In this document: positions 10,830 to 21,011 of the stretch, one piece after another
How positions within the stretch are numbered: the first letter of the stretch is position 1
How the letters are laid out: the number at the start of each line of letters is the position of its first letter
Notes under the pieces: model-generated
The model's input: the letters and a program-made list of their open reading frames with translations, nothing else
Databases searched by the model: none
Told to the model about the DNA's origin: nothing
Program-made: the position numbers and the translations under genes
NCBI GenBank assembly: GCA_029962745.1
Contig: CM057157.1
Span: 20,461,410-20,525,409 of the forward strand
DNA length: 64,000 nucleotides
Reading direction: 5' to 3'
Source of the DNA: Echinometra lucunter
Lineage: Eukaryota; Echinodermata; Echinoidea; Camarodonta; Echinometridae

Positions 10830-13714
10830 TTAACCCATTCGCGACAATGGGTCCACGTTTTGTGGTTTGCCATGTTTACAAGAAAACTAGAAAGTTTGGT
10901 GACCCCAAACTTCGCCTGCCGATGCAGAAAAATTTTGGCCAATCAGAGCACTCGTTACTTCGTCTCAGGACCAACCCATTTTAGACTTATGAATTTTAGA
11001 AGACCCTTTATTGGACATTTCATCTCAAAACCGTACGAGCCTGCGATGAATATTTATATATGCTTGTCTCGCGCCAATACTGCCTAGTAACAGGGGCATT
11101 CGCGCGCTTGGGCAATATCGATATAGCGGCTATCGATAACAACACGTAACTTGTAACTGTCTTCGTACTTAGAATCCGCCTATCTCAGCTCGCCAATTTC
11201 CCATCTATTTTATCTCTTTATATTTTTCTGTTCGCTTCTTCCTGTATATTTTCCCTTTATTTGGAAAGGTTTTGTGATATATTTTATTCTTGTGGACACG
11301 TAATTCGTGATTGTAATTAATTTTGGTGAGAATCTGGTGAGTTATGTTGACTTCAGTGAATCATTCGCACAGCGGTTGTTCGTGTAGTATACGTATGGCG
11401 TGTGACTGCCTGTGTGGTGTACGTATTTGCATGCAGTGCAGAGTGCGATTGCAGTGATTTTGTAGACGTTGCGTTCGTTTCAGCCCTGTCATTTGAGCTT
11501 TGAATTTATGCATTCCTCAATTTTTGGTGTGTGTATTCGAGTGAATATAGCCGTGGTTGTTAATTTTTTACGGATATCTTTGTGGATTTGCTTGTTTTGA
11601 TTGATTTTATTTGACTTTTATAGGCTCTCCTATCTGATTCTAATTCCCGAGCGCATGCTTTTGTTGTGACGCGTGTGTGCGATTGCGTATTGTTGATGTG
11701 ACTGAGTGATCAACCTCATACCTCTCCTTCAGTCACCTGTGATTATTTTGATGAAGCGTTGAAGTTGAGTTTGGTTAGAATACAATGGTCCGATCACTCC
11801 GATCTTTTTTTTTTTTTTACACTAAATTGAATGAAATAATTTTAGTGCTGTGCCAAGTGGCAGGTACTAACTCTTTCTTTTCTTTCTTTTACCTTTTTTT
11901 TCTGAAAGTCTTTTGCCCTCTTGGGCTTGCCTTGGCCCCGATGTAAAAAATAAAAATATCCATGTAAAGGAAGGACATGAATACATTTACTAACACTGAA
12001 AACAATAAATACAAATTACTAACATTTCCCCCTAAAATAATTTAGGGGGTGGAGGGGTGTATTTTTTTGGGAAGGGTTGTTTGAAAAGTGAATATAATTG
12101 TGTACAGTAACATGGCAGTCGAGAATTCAAAGTGAAAAGGCATAGTTTCTGAATCCACCTGAAAATGAAAATCAAAATTAAAACATTTGATAGATAAAAT
12201 TTGAAAAAAAAGAAATGATAACAGTATTTTTCTCAAGGGTGGCATTTTTATTTCCAAGTTCAAATTTATTTGCAAAAAATGGATCTGGTAAAATGCGTAA
12301 AGAGGACATGTGCTTCCTAGGACCCCCCCCCCCCCCCCCCGAAAGGCTCTTGCGATTAGATTGATTTGACAAACCTACAAACAAAACACTGTTTACTTGA
12401 ATTTATACACAACAGGGGAAGCTATTTGTCCTGAAATCTAATATTGTGAATTATAGATATAAATGTAAAACCTAAATAAAAAAATCCAGGGGATAAAAGC
12501 AAATCCCTTGGCAGAAACTACGAACTCATTTACTTGTATTTATGCACTTCAACAATAATGGGTTTATGGGTACTATACAAGCAAAAATAACATTTGAATG
12601 TTCATCAACATAAAGGGAAATGATACTCGAACTCATAGCCATAATTCCCACCAGTGTTATTGCATGAAGCTCCTTTGATCATTGTTTACATTTTCGAAGA
12701 GACGGAGAGAGAGCTAGCTGGGTGCAGCGCAGGTGTCCTTCAGTCATGAACTGGACTACATTCCTGGCCTGGTCACTAGGCAACGTCAACGAGTCGTCTA
12801 GTATTTTACCAGACCTTGATAAAGCTATATTTATTTTGTTATGTTCTTTCACGTAAAATGACCTCATCAGACATAGATAAAAAAAATCAATAATTGTAAT
12901 TTCTTTGTATGTGAGCCCATTATAATCCACTTTGCTTCCTTCAATTTGGTAATCGAAGAACTATTTCCAAAATTATTCAAATTCATGAATGAATGACGAA
13001 GCTATGGTATGCAGTGCTAGTGCAAGGAGAGATGATGACTCATCGAGCATGCAAGCCTTTCCCATGCTAGGCCTGGCTATCGCGATAGCACAGGTCTTTC
13101 GCTTCCGCGTACATAACCATTTTGGGACAGGGTGAATGATAAATCTGAAACAAAATCGCAGACTTATAAAACATCCAGCGAGGCCATTTTCGGAAGAAAA
13201 AAACAAATAAATCAGATTCTGCATACAAGCAAAAGGCATTAGATCATTCATTTTATGAGTTTGACTGACCAGATCCGTTACTTCTTTGTTGTTACTTTTT
13301 AGTTCCCCCTACACAGAGTAGACTAACCCCCAAAATCACACCACGTCGGCATGACTGACTATTGTGGAAAATGCCATTTCTCAATAGGGGTGCATAATTA
13401 CGGATGACAGACAAACGAACTAAATGAGATATTTCTAAATGTAAGAAAAAAAAATTAAATACGATTTCCACACCACAGAAGATAAAAATTTCCAAACAGT
13501 TACTTTTACTGAACATTTAGTTTCAAATGAATGATGGAAATCACACTCATTCAGTTTGGGAACAGTCCTGTAAAATTGCATGTCCCCGTGGGTGAGTATC
13601 GTGTCCCTAGACTTGTGAATGAGATTGGGCTGGCTTGTTGCCAAAAAAAGTTGCCGTCTTGAAGAGTGGCCCTCGTAATCCATTTTTAGAAAATCATTGT
13701 CGCGAATGGGTTAA
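10830..13714. mobile_element. piggyBac-like TTAA element, 2.9 kb, no transposase
   Basis: Left end TTAACCCATTCGCGACAATG and right end CATTGTCGCGAATGGGTTAA are perfect inverted repeats, each flanked by TTAA. TTAA target sites and ends starting CCC are the habit of the piggyBac superfamily. No frame over about 92 codons exists inside, so it is non-autonomous. Shorter relatives lie at 49023-49439 and 63978-64000. The interior (about 11000-11800) is richer in CpG and GT than the surroundings and may be captured sequence. Poly-C near 12322 is present. Confidence 0.75.
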
Positions 13715-13848
13715 AGGGTCTATACGTACAGGTTACTTCATGCTGTTCATGACATCCTTGTGATACATAGATCATAAAAGGGTCTTTACAGAAAGGTTTC
13801 AATGAGAAACACTGACCAAAGGAAACGAAAACAATGTGGTCATTATAT

Positions 13849-14374
13849 ACCGGATGTCCCAGAAAAAGTGGAATGGCGGATTTTCAGTACTTTACCTTCA
13901 AAAAGTTTGTAATATTTCTACATCTTTGGGTAAAGCATCCTCTACTGAAAAGAATGATACAAGATCACTGAATTTGGTGAAGTAATTTTGTTTCTATTCC
14001 AGTTCCTTTAAAAAAAACAGTCATTTTCAAATTTTTGGAGACCGGTGACAGTAGAATTGTGTTGGGACGGCCTTTCATAGTAGGATGTTTGAGGGAAGCC
14101 CACTGATACATGTGAATAACAAAACAAGCCGTATGAAAGGCAATCCGTGACACCATTCGGCTCTCATCTGCCAATAAAAACATGCAAAATTTGCAAAATA
14201 CTGCATTTAAAGAAATAGGATAGAATAAATATTACTTCACCAAATTCAATGATCTTTGTATCAGTCTCTTTGGTAGAAGATGTTTTACCCACTGATGTAA
14301 AAGCTTTATTTACTTTACTTAAGTACTTAAGTACTGAAAATCTGCTGTTCTGCTTTTTCTGGGACACCCAGTAT
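13849..14374. mobile_element. Foldback element with GATGTCCCAGAAAAA ends
   Basis: Left TACCGGATGTCCCAGAAAAA and the reverse complement of the right end, TACTGGGTGTCCCAGAAAAA, match; the arms stay similar for about 150 bp (AATTTGGTGAAGTAAT against ATTACTTCACCAAATT). It is bordered by TA/TATA, as for Tc1/mariner-type insertions. The right end is about 34 bp from the donor of exon 10. Confidence 0.8.
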
Positions 14375-14408
14375 AGATGGGTGGTTTCAGCAGCTGACTT
14401 CACTCTAC

Positions 14409-14604
14409 CTGGGATGATGTAGGAGAAATTGTCCAACACCAGGCTGTAATCGCTCTGACCCTCAAGGTCGTAGATAAAGAGGAGTGATGAATGCGATGTT
14501 GAGTTTCTGTCTATTTCATTGCTGGCCATTTTGCTTTGCTTCACCTCCAGCTCAAAGTGACTAATTCCCTGGAAAGGTTGATTATCAGTTTCATCCACCT
14601 TTAA
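14409..14604 (-). CDS. Receptor exon 10: FnIII core
   Basis: 196 bp after a CT-rich acceptor (CACTCTCTTAG), donor CCAG|GTAGAG, phase 0 in and 1 out. It codes for LKVDETDNQPFQGISHFELEV, then LLFIYDLEG and YSLVLDNFSYIIP. HFELEVKQ is the C strand and NFSYIIPGL leads into the F strand, as in FnIII domains. Reading on past the donor gives a longer open frame, but that part belongs to an inserted foldback element that starts about 34 bp into the intron. Confidence 0.9.
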
Positions 14605-16143
14605 CTAAGAGAGTGAGAGAGAGAAAGACATATGCAAGCAAGAAAGACAGAAAAAGACAAAGAAAACTTAGTTTCATCGATTATATCTCTCTTATAACGG
14701 TACAATCATCATTTGTGTAGTTTCATTAAAGTTTTTTTTATTCCTCTTTAAAATGATACATCATTTGTTATGACTGCAGTCATGGAAAGAGCAGCACAAC
14801 AGATTGAAAGGCATGCTAAAATGTGAACAATGGTACTGTTACGCAGAGCATTCTTCTTTACTGACATAAGAGTGCAATTTCTGTCATTTGTAAATGACTG
14901 TAGGACTATTGTTTCCAAATGGTTATCCATGAATGCTAAGTTCTTTTTAAAAATCCTAAAAATGAATTTCATATATTATGGCAACATGTCAGGCAATACC
15001 ACATGATGTAACACACATATCTTCTCATGCACAGTGGATTTGATTTTATTAGTTTCATGCCATTTTTTCTTTTTTTTTTTGGCTACCAAAACAGCACATG
15101 AACTTTAATGAGGAGCTTGAATTTTGGGAAAGTTAAATTTAATTTTATAAGCTTTCAATTTATTTTCACTTGCATTTGGAAGAATATCATTAAAATATCC
15201 CTTATAAAGGATTTCTCTTCACATGCCCTTACTTTTGAAATATTACAAGAAAAAATTGAGCATCTGGCCAGAACACTTGTGTGTAATCCCATACACCTAT
15301 TTTAGTGTACAGTATGGCAGAGTGACCAAACTTCGCGTAGGTCCAAACTTCGCGCACAGGGCCATATCTCAAAAACTAGAAAAGATTGTGAAAAACTGGT
15401 AGCACCAACGGAAAGAGCACCCTAAAGTTCCCCTGGAAGTTACTTTCCTTTTGAAATTAGAGAAGGAATTTTGAAATTATGAATGAAAAATCAGCAAATT
15501 TTGCAGCGTTTTGCGTTCGTTCTAACAAAAACTGGACTTGTCGACAAGGGTCTAGAATTCCTCTTTTGGAGAGACGATGTCATCAAAATTGTAAGTAAAA
15601 TGTGGTATCAAATTATTCAGAGGCATTTTGCCTTCCTAGTAATGCAATTATCTTACCTTTTATGGATCTCTATTTTGTATTAATCACTTGAAAATTGGCG
15701 TGCGCGAAGTTAGGTCTCGTTATTTTTGTAACACTTTTCCAGGTCCAGAGCGGTGCGATACAAATTCTTTATAAATAACATGTTCTTCTTGCGCCCATCT
15801 GAAATCTATAACTTTGCTTTGCCTTTGGTGTCATTTAAATCAGAATAATTTTTGGTAAAATTGCCTTCATTAAAAAATTATAATGTGTGCGAAATATGGT
15901 CCCCCCCATCATAATATAATACATGTGCTGTTCAGCAGGAACAATTTTATTTCTTATCATTTTGATGTTAAAACCTCATTGCATAAACAAATTTTTATTT
16001 CCTGCTTAATCAATCTCTCTGAATTGCTCTGAAACAGTTTCTTTCATGTGACAAGAACTCAAGTTTATCTTCAACAGCTGGGAGAAAATATTGCTCTAGA
16101 AATTTATTGCCTATAAAAACAGAAAACAGATCCAAGAGTTTAC
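14605..16143. other. Intron 9, little recognised
   Basis: No coding sequence. Around 15315-15725 the words CCAAACTTCGCG and CGCGAAGTTAGG face each other about 380 bp apart and may be the ends of a decayed element. Confidence 0.4.
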
Positions 16144-16232
16144 CTTCCAAGTCAGTTTGACATCCCGCTGGTCCATCCCCTTTTCACTCATGACATTGGT
16201 GAAGTCTGTTCTTTCAAAGTCTACATTGGGCA
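16144..16232 (-). CDS. Receptor exon 9: start of membrane-proximal FnIII domain
   Basis: 89 bp, acceptor GATTCCTAG, donor AAG|GTAAAC, phase 1 in and 0 out. It codes for VPNVDFERTDFTNVM and DVKLTWK. V-K-L-T-W is the B strand of a fibronectin III fold. The exon is too short to show as a long frame and was placed by phase and by the fold. Confidence 0.85.
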
Positions 16233-16321
16233 CTAGGAATCAAATAGTGGAGAAATGGTAATATGATGATTTTATATACATTTTAGCACTCTGTGTGCAA
16301 CATAAAATTGGTTCAATACAT

Positions 16322-17312
16322 GGCCGTACGCAGGGGGGGGGGGTAGGGAGGCAGTTGCCCCCCCAAAAAAATTTTGAAAACTTGCATTTTTTTATTGAAA
16401 ATTTTAACAAAATCCACTAAAAGTGCGCACCAAATCCCTCAATTTCAATTTTAACTAGATGAATCTTCAACCACGCGTGGTCGAACTTTATGCCTCCGCC
16501 ATTAACAAATCAGAAATAAATGGCACTTCATGTTGATTTATTTTCATTTATACAATGACATCTTTGACCCTGACCTTTGACCTTGTGACCCCCAAATCTA
16601 ATGAGAGCATTGCCCTTTCCATATGCATACATAAGCCAAGTTTGTTGAACCATCAAATGGTTACTGAGTTATCACAAGAACGAACCATTTCTATGTACAT
16701 GACCGCTATGACCTTTGACCTTGAGACCCAAAAATCTAATCAGATCATTGTCCTTCCCATATGCATACATGTACATGTGCTAAGTTTGAGGTTGATCGGT
16801 CAAATGGCTGTTGAGTTATGGTGAAAACGAACCATTTCTATGTACATAATGACCTCTATGACTTTGACCTTTGACCTTGTGACCCCAAAATCTAATCAGA
16901 TCATTGTCCCTTCCATGTGCATACACAAGCCAAGTTTGAAGCCAATCTGTCAAATGGTTCTTAAGTTATCGCGAGAACAAGCCATTTTTATGTGTATTAT
17001 TACCTCTATGACCTTGACCTTTGACCTTGTGACCCCAAAATCTAATCAGATCATTGTCCCTCCCATATGCATACACGAGCCAAGTTTGAAGTTGATCCGT
17101 CAAACGGTTCTTAAGTTATCGCGAGAACGAAAATGGGACGGACGGACGGACGGACGGACGGACGGACGACCCGAAAACATAATGCCTCCGGCAACCACCT
17201 ACGGTGGGCGGAGGCATAAAAATGCAAAAGCGCTCTCATGACCAGCTTGGTCACTTCGCTCCCTCGCTTTCGAGCTTCTTCAAAATTTTTTACATGTCTG
17301 CGTACGGCCCTG
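16322..17312. mobile_element. GCCGTACGCAGGG element carrying a nested insertion
   Basis: Inverted ends GGCCGTACGCAGGG and CTGCGTACGGCCC, with TTCAATA on both outer sides as the likely target duplication. Outer parts at 16322-16451 and 17222-17312 match an uninterrupted relative at 23650-23850 (CCAAATCC, TTCAATTTCA, AATGCAAAAGC, CTCATGA). The centre is the GGAGGCATAA element. Confidence 0.8.
16452..17221. mobile_element. GGAGGCATAA element, copy 2, with four ~150-bp internal units
   Basis: Starts TTAACTAGATGAATCTTCAA with TTATGCCTCCGCC, ends GGCGGAGGCATAA. Inside, four tandem units of about 150 bp each contain TGACCTTTGACCT, CCATATGCATACA, AAGTTGA and GTTCTTAAGTTATC words, then a (GGAC)n run at 17137-17169. 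The inverted GGCGGAGGCATAA ends and its clean nesting show it moved as a unit. Confidence 0.85.
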
Positions 17313-17384
17313 ATTCAATATTTTCCATGCTGTAGCTAGACTAACAGGGTTTTTGGGCACAAAGCATGTAAGTAATTCCTACTA

Positions 17385-17470
17385 CTATGTACCTATTTAA
17401 CACCTGGTTGGAGAGTAGCAAATGCAGATCTATGTCTTCCACAGGACATAGGCAATAATTTGGAAGTGCA
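17385..17470 (-). mobile_element. Fragment of type 2 SINE body
   Basis: GCAAATGCAGATCTATGTCTT followed by CACAGGACATAGG parallels the SINE body at 9130-9220 in the same orientation. The tRNA-like head is not visible. Confidence 0.5.
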
Positions 17471-17514
17471 TAAAGACATGTCAAAATGCTATACTCCCTG
17501 TACAAGTATTGCAA

Positions 17515-17990
17515 CCATCATCATTATTATTATTATCATCATCTCATCATCATCACAATTCTTCTCCTGCTCCTCCTCCATCATCACCATTATCATTATC
17601 ATCACCATCATATTCCACATCCTCCTCCTCCTTCTCACCATCACCATCATCATCCTCAACACCATTCTCCTCCTCCTCACCATTATGACCATCAACATCA
17701 TCACAATCACATTCACCATCCTCCTCCTTTTCATCATCATCATCACCACCATTATCATCATCATCATTATCATCATCATCATCGTCATCATCACCCTCTT
17801 CCCCAACCTCCTCCTCATCATCATTATGGTCATGATGATCACTATCTTGATCACTATCATAGTTATCATCATCATCGTCATCATCATCATCGTCATCATC
17901 ATCATCGTCATCATCATCAACATCAACATCCCCAACATTATCCTCCTCCTCCTTAGCAACATCATTATGCTCATTATCAATAAAATAATT
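17515..17990. repeat. CAT/CTC trinucleotide microsatellite
   Basis: Nearly 480 bp of ATC, CAT, CTC and related triplets beside exon 8. Long frames here encode only Ile, His, Pro or Met runs. Confidence 0.97.
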
Positions 17991-18012
17991 CTTCCAATAA
18001 GGGAAGTGTTAC

Positions 18013-18154
18013 CTGTTGGAAGAGTTCTGTTGCACTTCCAATCTGACCAATCCCCATATTTAGAAAAGGTAGTTTTAGCCTTCATTCTAAAGCAGTATTC
18101 TGTATTGGCGTAACCTAAGCTCACATCACGATAATCCATTCGTGTTATATACTC
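18013..18154 (-). CDS. Receptor exon 8: D2 second half with WSDWK (WSXWS position)
   Basis: 142 bp, acceptor TTTTTCCAG, donor ACAG|GTAACA, phase 0 in and 1 out. It codes for YITRMDYRDVSLGYANTEYC, then FRMKAKTTFSKYGDWSDWK. Y-C-F-R-M-K-A is the F strand, and G-D-W-S-D-W-K occupies the WSXWS position (about residues 363-367), with Lys replacing the final Ser. Trp-Ser-x-Trp in this place is diagnostic for class I cytokine receptors. A CAT/CTC microsatellite begins about 20 bp past the donor. Confidence 0.95.
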
Positions 18155-18248
18155 CTGGAAAAATTAAACAACAAAGAAAAACAATATCATAAATACATTC
18201 ATGTGAGCCTGGTGTAAGTATGAATGTTACGAATATTCAGTTGCATTT

Positions 18249-18393
18249 CAGGGCCCCGTTTCATAAAACTTGTTATCAGTGACAATAACTGTTATAAGCT
18301 ACTGAAATCCTTGCATCTGATTCGCTGAGAGCAAATTTGTTACAGAAATGTGGCAATAGTTACTGATAACAAGTTTTATGAAATGGGACCCTG
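18249..18393. mobile_element. 145-bp foldback MITE, copy A
   Basis: Ends CAGGGCCCCGTTTCATAAAA and, reverse-complemented, CAGGGTCCCATTTCATAAAA. The arms run about 40 bp (…CTTGTTATCAGT). The loop has CTGATTCGCTGAGAGCAAAT. A second copy at 57752-57897 lies in the other orientation. Confidence 0.88.
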
Positions 18394-18980
18394 ATGTGTA
18401 TGTTTTTTTTTTTATCTACAAGAAGAATAATGCATGATGAAAGACTTGTAGTTTTTTCACCATATAAGATTTTTTCACCGCAAGCATGCAAGAATCACAA
18501 TTATTTGAAATAAAAAGTGTGTTTTGCTACTTCACAAATATAATCAAGTCATCCTGCAGTAATTTTCACACCTAGAAAGTATATCAAATTCAAACAAGCT
18601 AATAAAAAGGCTTGAATTGATAAATTCACCATCTGACAATACAAATAAGATTAATGCCACCGCATCCTCTCTGCCTAAGTTCAGTTAAGTTCATGGTGCA
18701 AACTGTTCAGGCCCAGTGACAGAAATATCTATTTTATTTTTACTAATTTATTTCATTTTCGAGAAGACAGACTTATAGTACAAAAAGAAAGAAAGAAGAA
18801 ACGACAACTACATACTACAAACTAGATAGCCAAAAGGAAAACTAGATCCAGTGATAAAATTAAAGTTCTTACACTAGACAGTGATTGAGAAAAAAGACAA
18901 ACATAAATACAAAAAAATTATCCATTTTCAATGTCAAAAAAATTTCAGGTGGTTCCTTAAGATTTGCAAATGAACAGACT

Positions 18981-19720
18981 TAAGCCCTGTTTTAACAGAC
19001 CTTGTCCGGAAAATGCTGCGACAACGTCCGGACAATAAACCCAGGCTAACATTCCTCAATTAGGCAATAAAAACACGGGTGCGAGTCCCACACACCGTCT
19101 TAACAGACATGTGCTAAAAAGCTTCTCCTGGCAGGTTTCCATAGCAACCTATACCTGACTTGCCGGTCGCGCGTGAGATTCAAGCCAAACGCAGGAAATG
19201 CGATCTAGTGCCTGTACTGAAATCATGTATCAGCAATGGTTAAATTTGTACATACTGTTCTTCGTGATGCAGAGTTTGCAGTTAAGAAACAGGGTGATTA
19301 TTATTTCATATTCATGAAGCAGAGAATCATCACAGGAAAAAATTTTGAGATGCAGAGAACTTGAAAACAGGCAACATAGTTTGTAAACAAGACCATGTTT
19401 TGATTCATGCATGTGTTCTGCCATCTACCACGATGAGTCATTTTCTGTCTGGTTTATTGCGCATGCGTCTTGTCAGTTTCTGGTGTTCAGGCCGAAAATT
19501 ACCTCAAGAGCATCTTAAAAGGAGGGTTGTTCAGACGTTGTCAGGGTAATTACGGAAAGTTACCCTAGGCGGCCTAGGGTAGAATTTATGCAAAAGTTGT
19601 CAGGATAAGGTCCAGACCAACACCCCATGTGAAGTGTCTTAACAGGCAGGGTAACGAAAAATTGTCTGGACATTGTCTGGACAATTCAGTTCAAGAAAGG
19701 TCTGTTAGTTTGGGGCTTTA
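18981..19720. mobile_element. 740-bp terminal-inverted-repeat element
   Basis: Left TTAAGCCCTGTTTTAACAGA and reverse complement of right TAAAGCCCCAAACTAACAGA. Subterminal GTCCGGACAAT and ATTGTCTGGACATTGTC words repeat at each end. It has no transposase frame. The right end is about 15 bp from the donor of exon 7. A perfect palindrome is at 19561-19581. Confidence 0.8.
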
Positions 19721-19735
19721 GTTGAATCAACTTAC

Positions 19736-19899
19736 CTTGGTAGTTGTATTTGTGTAGTTGTCCCAATATTCCATTTGGTAATTAAATTCATTTGTTCCGT
19801 AAGTGTCCTTGGCACTGCAGAGGGAAAGCGTCCAGTTGACACCCAGTCGATCAGAGGATAAAGGTTGAATACCAATGATGTGAGGTGCAGGAATAGTGA
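19736..19899 (-). CDS. Receptor exon 7: cytokine-receptor module, first half of D2
   Basis: 164 bp, acceptor CCACTAG, donor AAG|GTAAGT, phase 1 in and 0 out. It opens with the linker proline stretch TIPAPHIIGIQPL, then LGVNWTLSLCS and NYQMEYWDN. Receptors of this class have a Pro-rich hinge (PP-x-P) between D1 and D2, then a W-x-x-P strand and a Y-x-V/L-x-Y/W strand; NYQMEYWD is the second. N-glycosylation sites NWT, NYT and NTT are present. Confidence 0.92.
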
Positions 19900-20476
19900 C
19901 TAGTGGAAATACCCAGAGAGGAAAAGTTACTTACATGCCACAAAGGATTGTATGGCATATGCTTCAGCAAAGATTGTTCCTCATGATCAACTTCCTCATC
20001 AGTTTCACACACAAACCAAATACTAAATGTCAACCCTGAAATCAAATGCTGTTCTTAACCCTAACCCAGACTCTTACCTCATTTGAATATGTTTTTTTTT
20101 TTCAGTACAACGCGCCTTTTCCATTATTATTACTACATATACATTATCATCACATTATTATCATTATCATCGTAATCAATACTTGCACAAATCTCGACAA
20201 AATTGCAGATTTACATCATCTTCAATACAAGAAAAAAAATGTGACTATTTCTCCAAATTCTTCATGCCACGTCAAAAATAATAACATAATGTAAAAATAA
20301 GAGACAGAAAAAAGGAAAACCAATTGAGAGATGAAAACTAAGCATCAGTTTCACCATAAGTTTTTCAATTTACCATTGGTTACCACTGGTATGTTGTTGT
20401 TTTTTTGCCAATGTATAATACAAGTAGAGAGAATTGAGTCTTCCTTTGCTTCGATATAAAGACAGAATATACTCAC

Positions 20477-20634
20477 GTTCTCTATAGGGAGTGTAGGAAT
20501 AATCAAACTCATCACTTATTGTTTCAAGTGCATTGGAGATGGTGAGCCTGAATTTTAGTTTCTCCCCAGAGCTGATGTGGCATGCAGTATTCATTTGCAC
20601 TTGACAAGCAGTCCAGTCAGTTGAAAAAAGCACA
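20477..20634 (-). CDS. Receptor exon 6: cytokine-receptor module, second half of D1
   Basis: 158 bp, acceptor TTGTTCTAG, donor GAAC|GTGAGT, phase 2 in and 1 out. It codes for VLFSTDWTACQVQMNTACHI then KLKFRLTISNAL. Two further cysteines lie at the positions of the second conserved D1 disulfide, and the KLKFRLTISNAL segment matches the F-strand region where receptors read x-Y-x-L/I-x-V-x-A/N. The protein continues across the junction with a Leu codon. Confidence 0.88.
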
Positions 20635-20789
20635 CTAGAACAATGATGGTAACAGTTAAGGTTAAGCCAACTGACTACACAGCAGAATTCTATATGACAA
20701 ATAAAAACATCATTATCAATCATTTCTACATAACCAAAGAAGAACAAACATAAGGTGCAGTGTTTTATAAAGACCTCTACAGTGTACAT

Positions 20790-21011
20790 ACATATATATA
20801 TATAGTGATTGGCTAGGACGCAGTTTAATGGGCATATTTTTTTTTTTTTGGCGCGCCTGGCCTGAGCTAGCTGCAAGCTGAGCTGATCTGAGTTACGGGA
20901 AAATATGCTAGCGCATGCAAAACGAGTCCGGGATTTCCGTTTTAAGATCAGTTGTGTGGAATCGCATGAACATTTCAATCAGAAAGGGGGAGATTTCTTT
21001 CACCCATCAAG
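20790..21011 (+). promoter_or_regulatory. Possible plus-strand promoter and first exon inside intron 5
   Basis: A TATATATATATAG run at 20792-20804 is followed by GATTGGCT and by about 200 bp ending at a strong donor, ATCAAG|GTAAGT (21012). No open frame starts in it. If used, it would make an antisense or nested non-coding transcript. Speculative. Confidence 0.2.

Noticed and set aside
14164..14408. Extension of exon 10 into the open frame after PGRVKSAAETTHL
   Set aside because: The donor CCAG|GTAGAG joins perfectly to exon 11 (GLKKNEKYT), and the remaining frame is inside a foldback element.
17460..18139. Frames of 156-217 codons on both strands
   Set aside because: CAT/CTC microsatellite; only the minus frame's first ~47 codons (exon 8, ending at 18013) are real.
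20635..20978. Extension of exon 6 upstream as one long frame
   Set aside because: The acceptor TTGTTCTAG before 20634 fits exon 5's phase; upstream residues show no domain and include a TATA-like run and poly-T.
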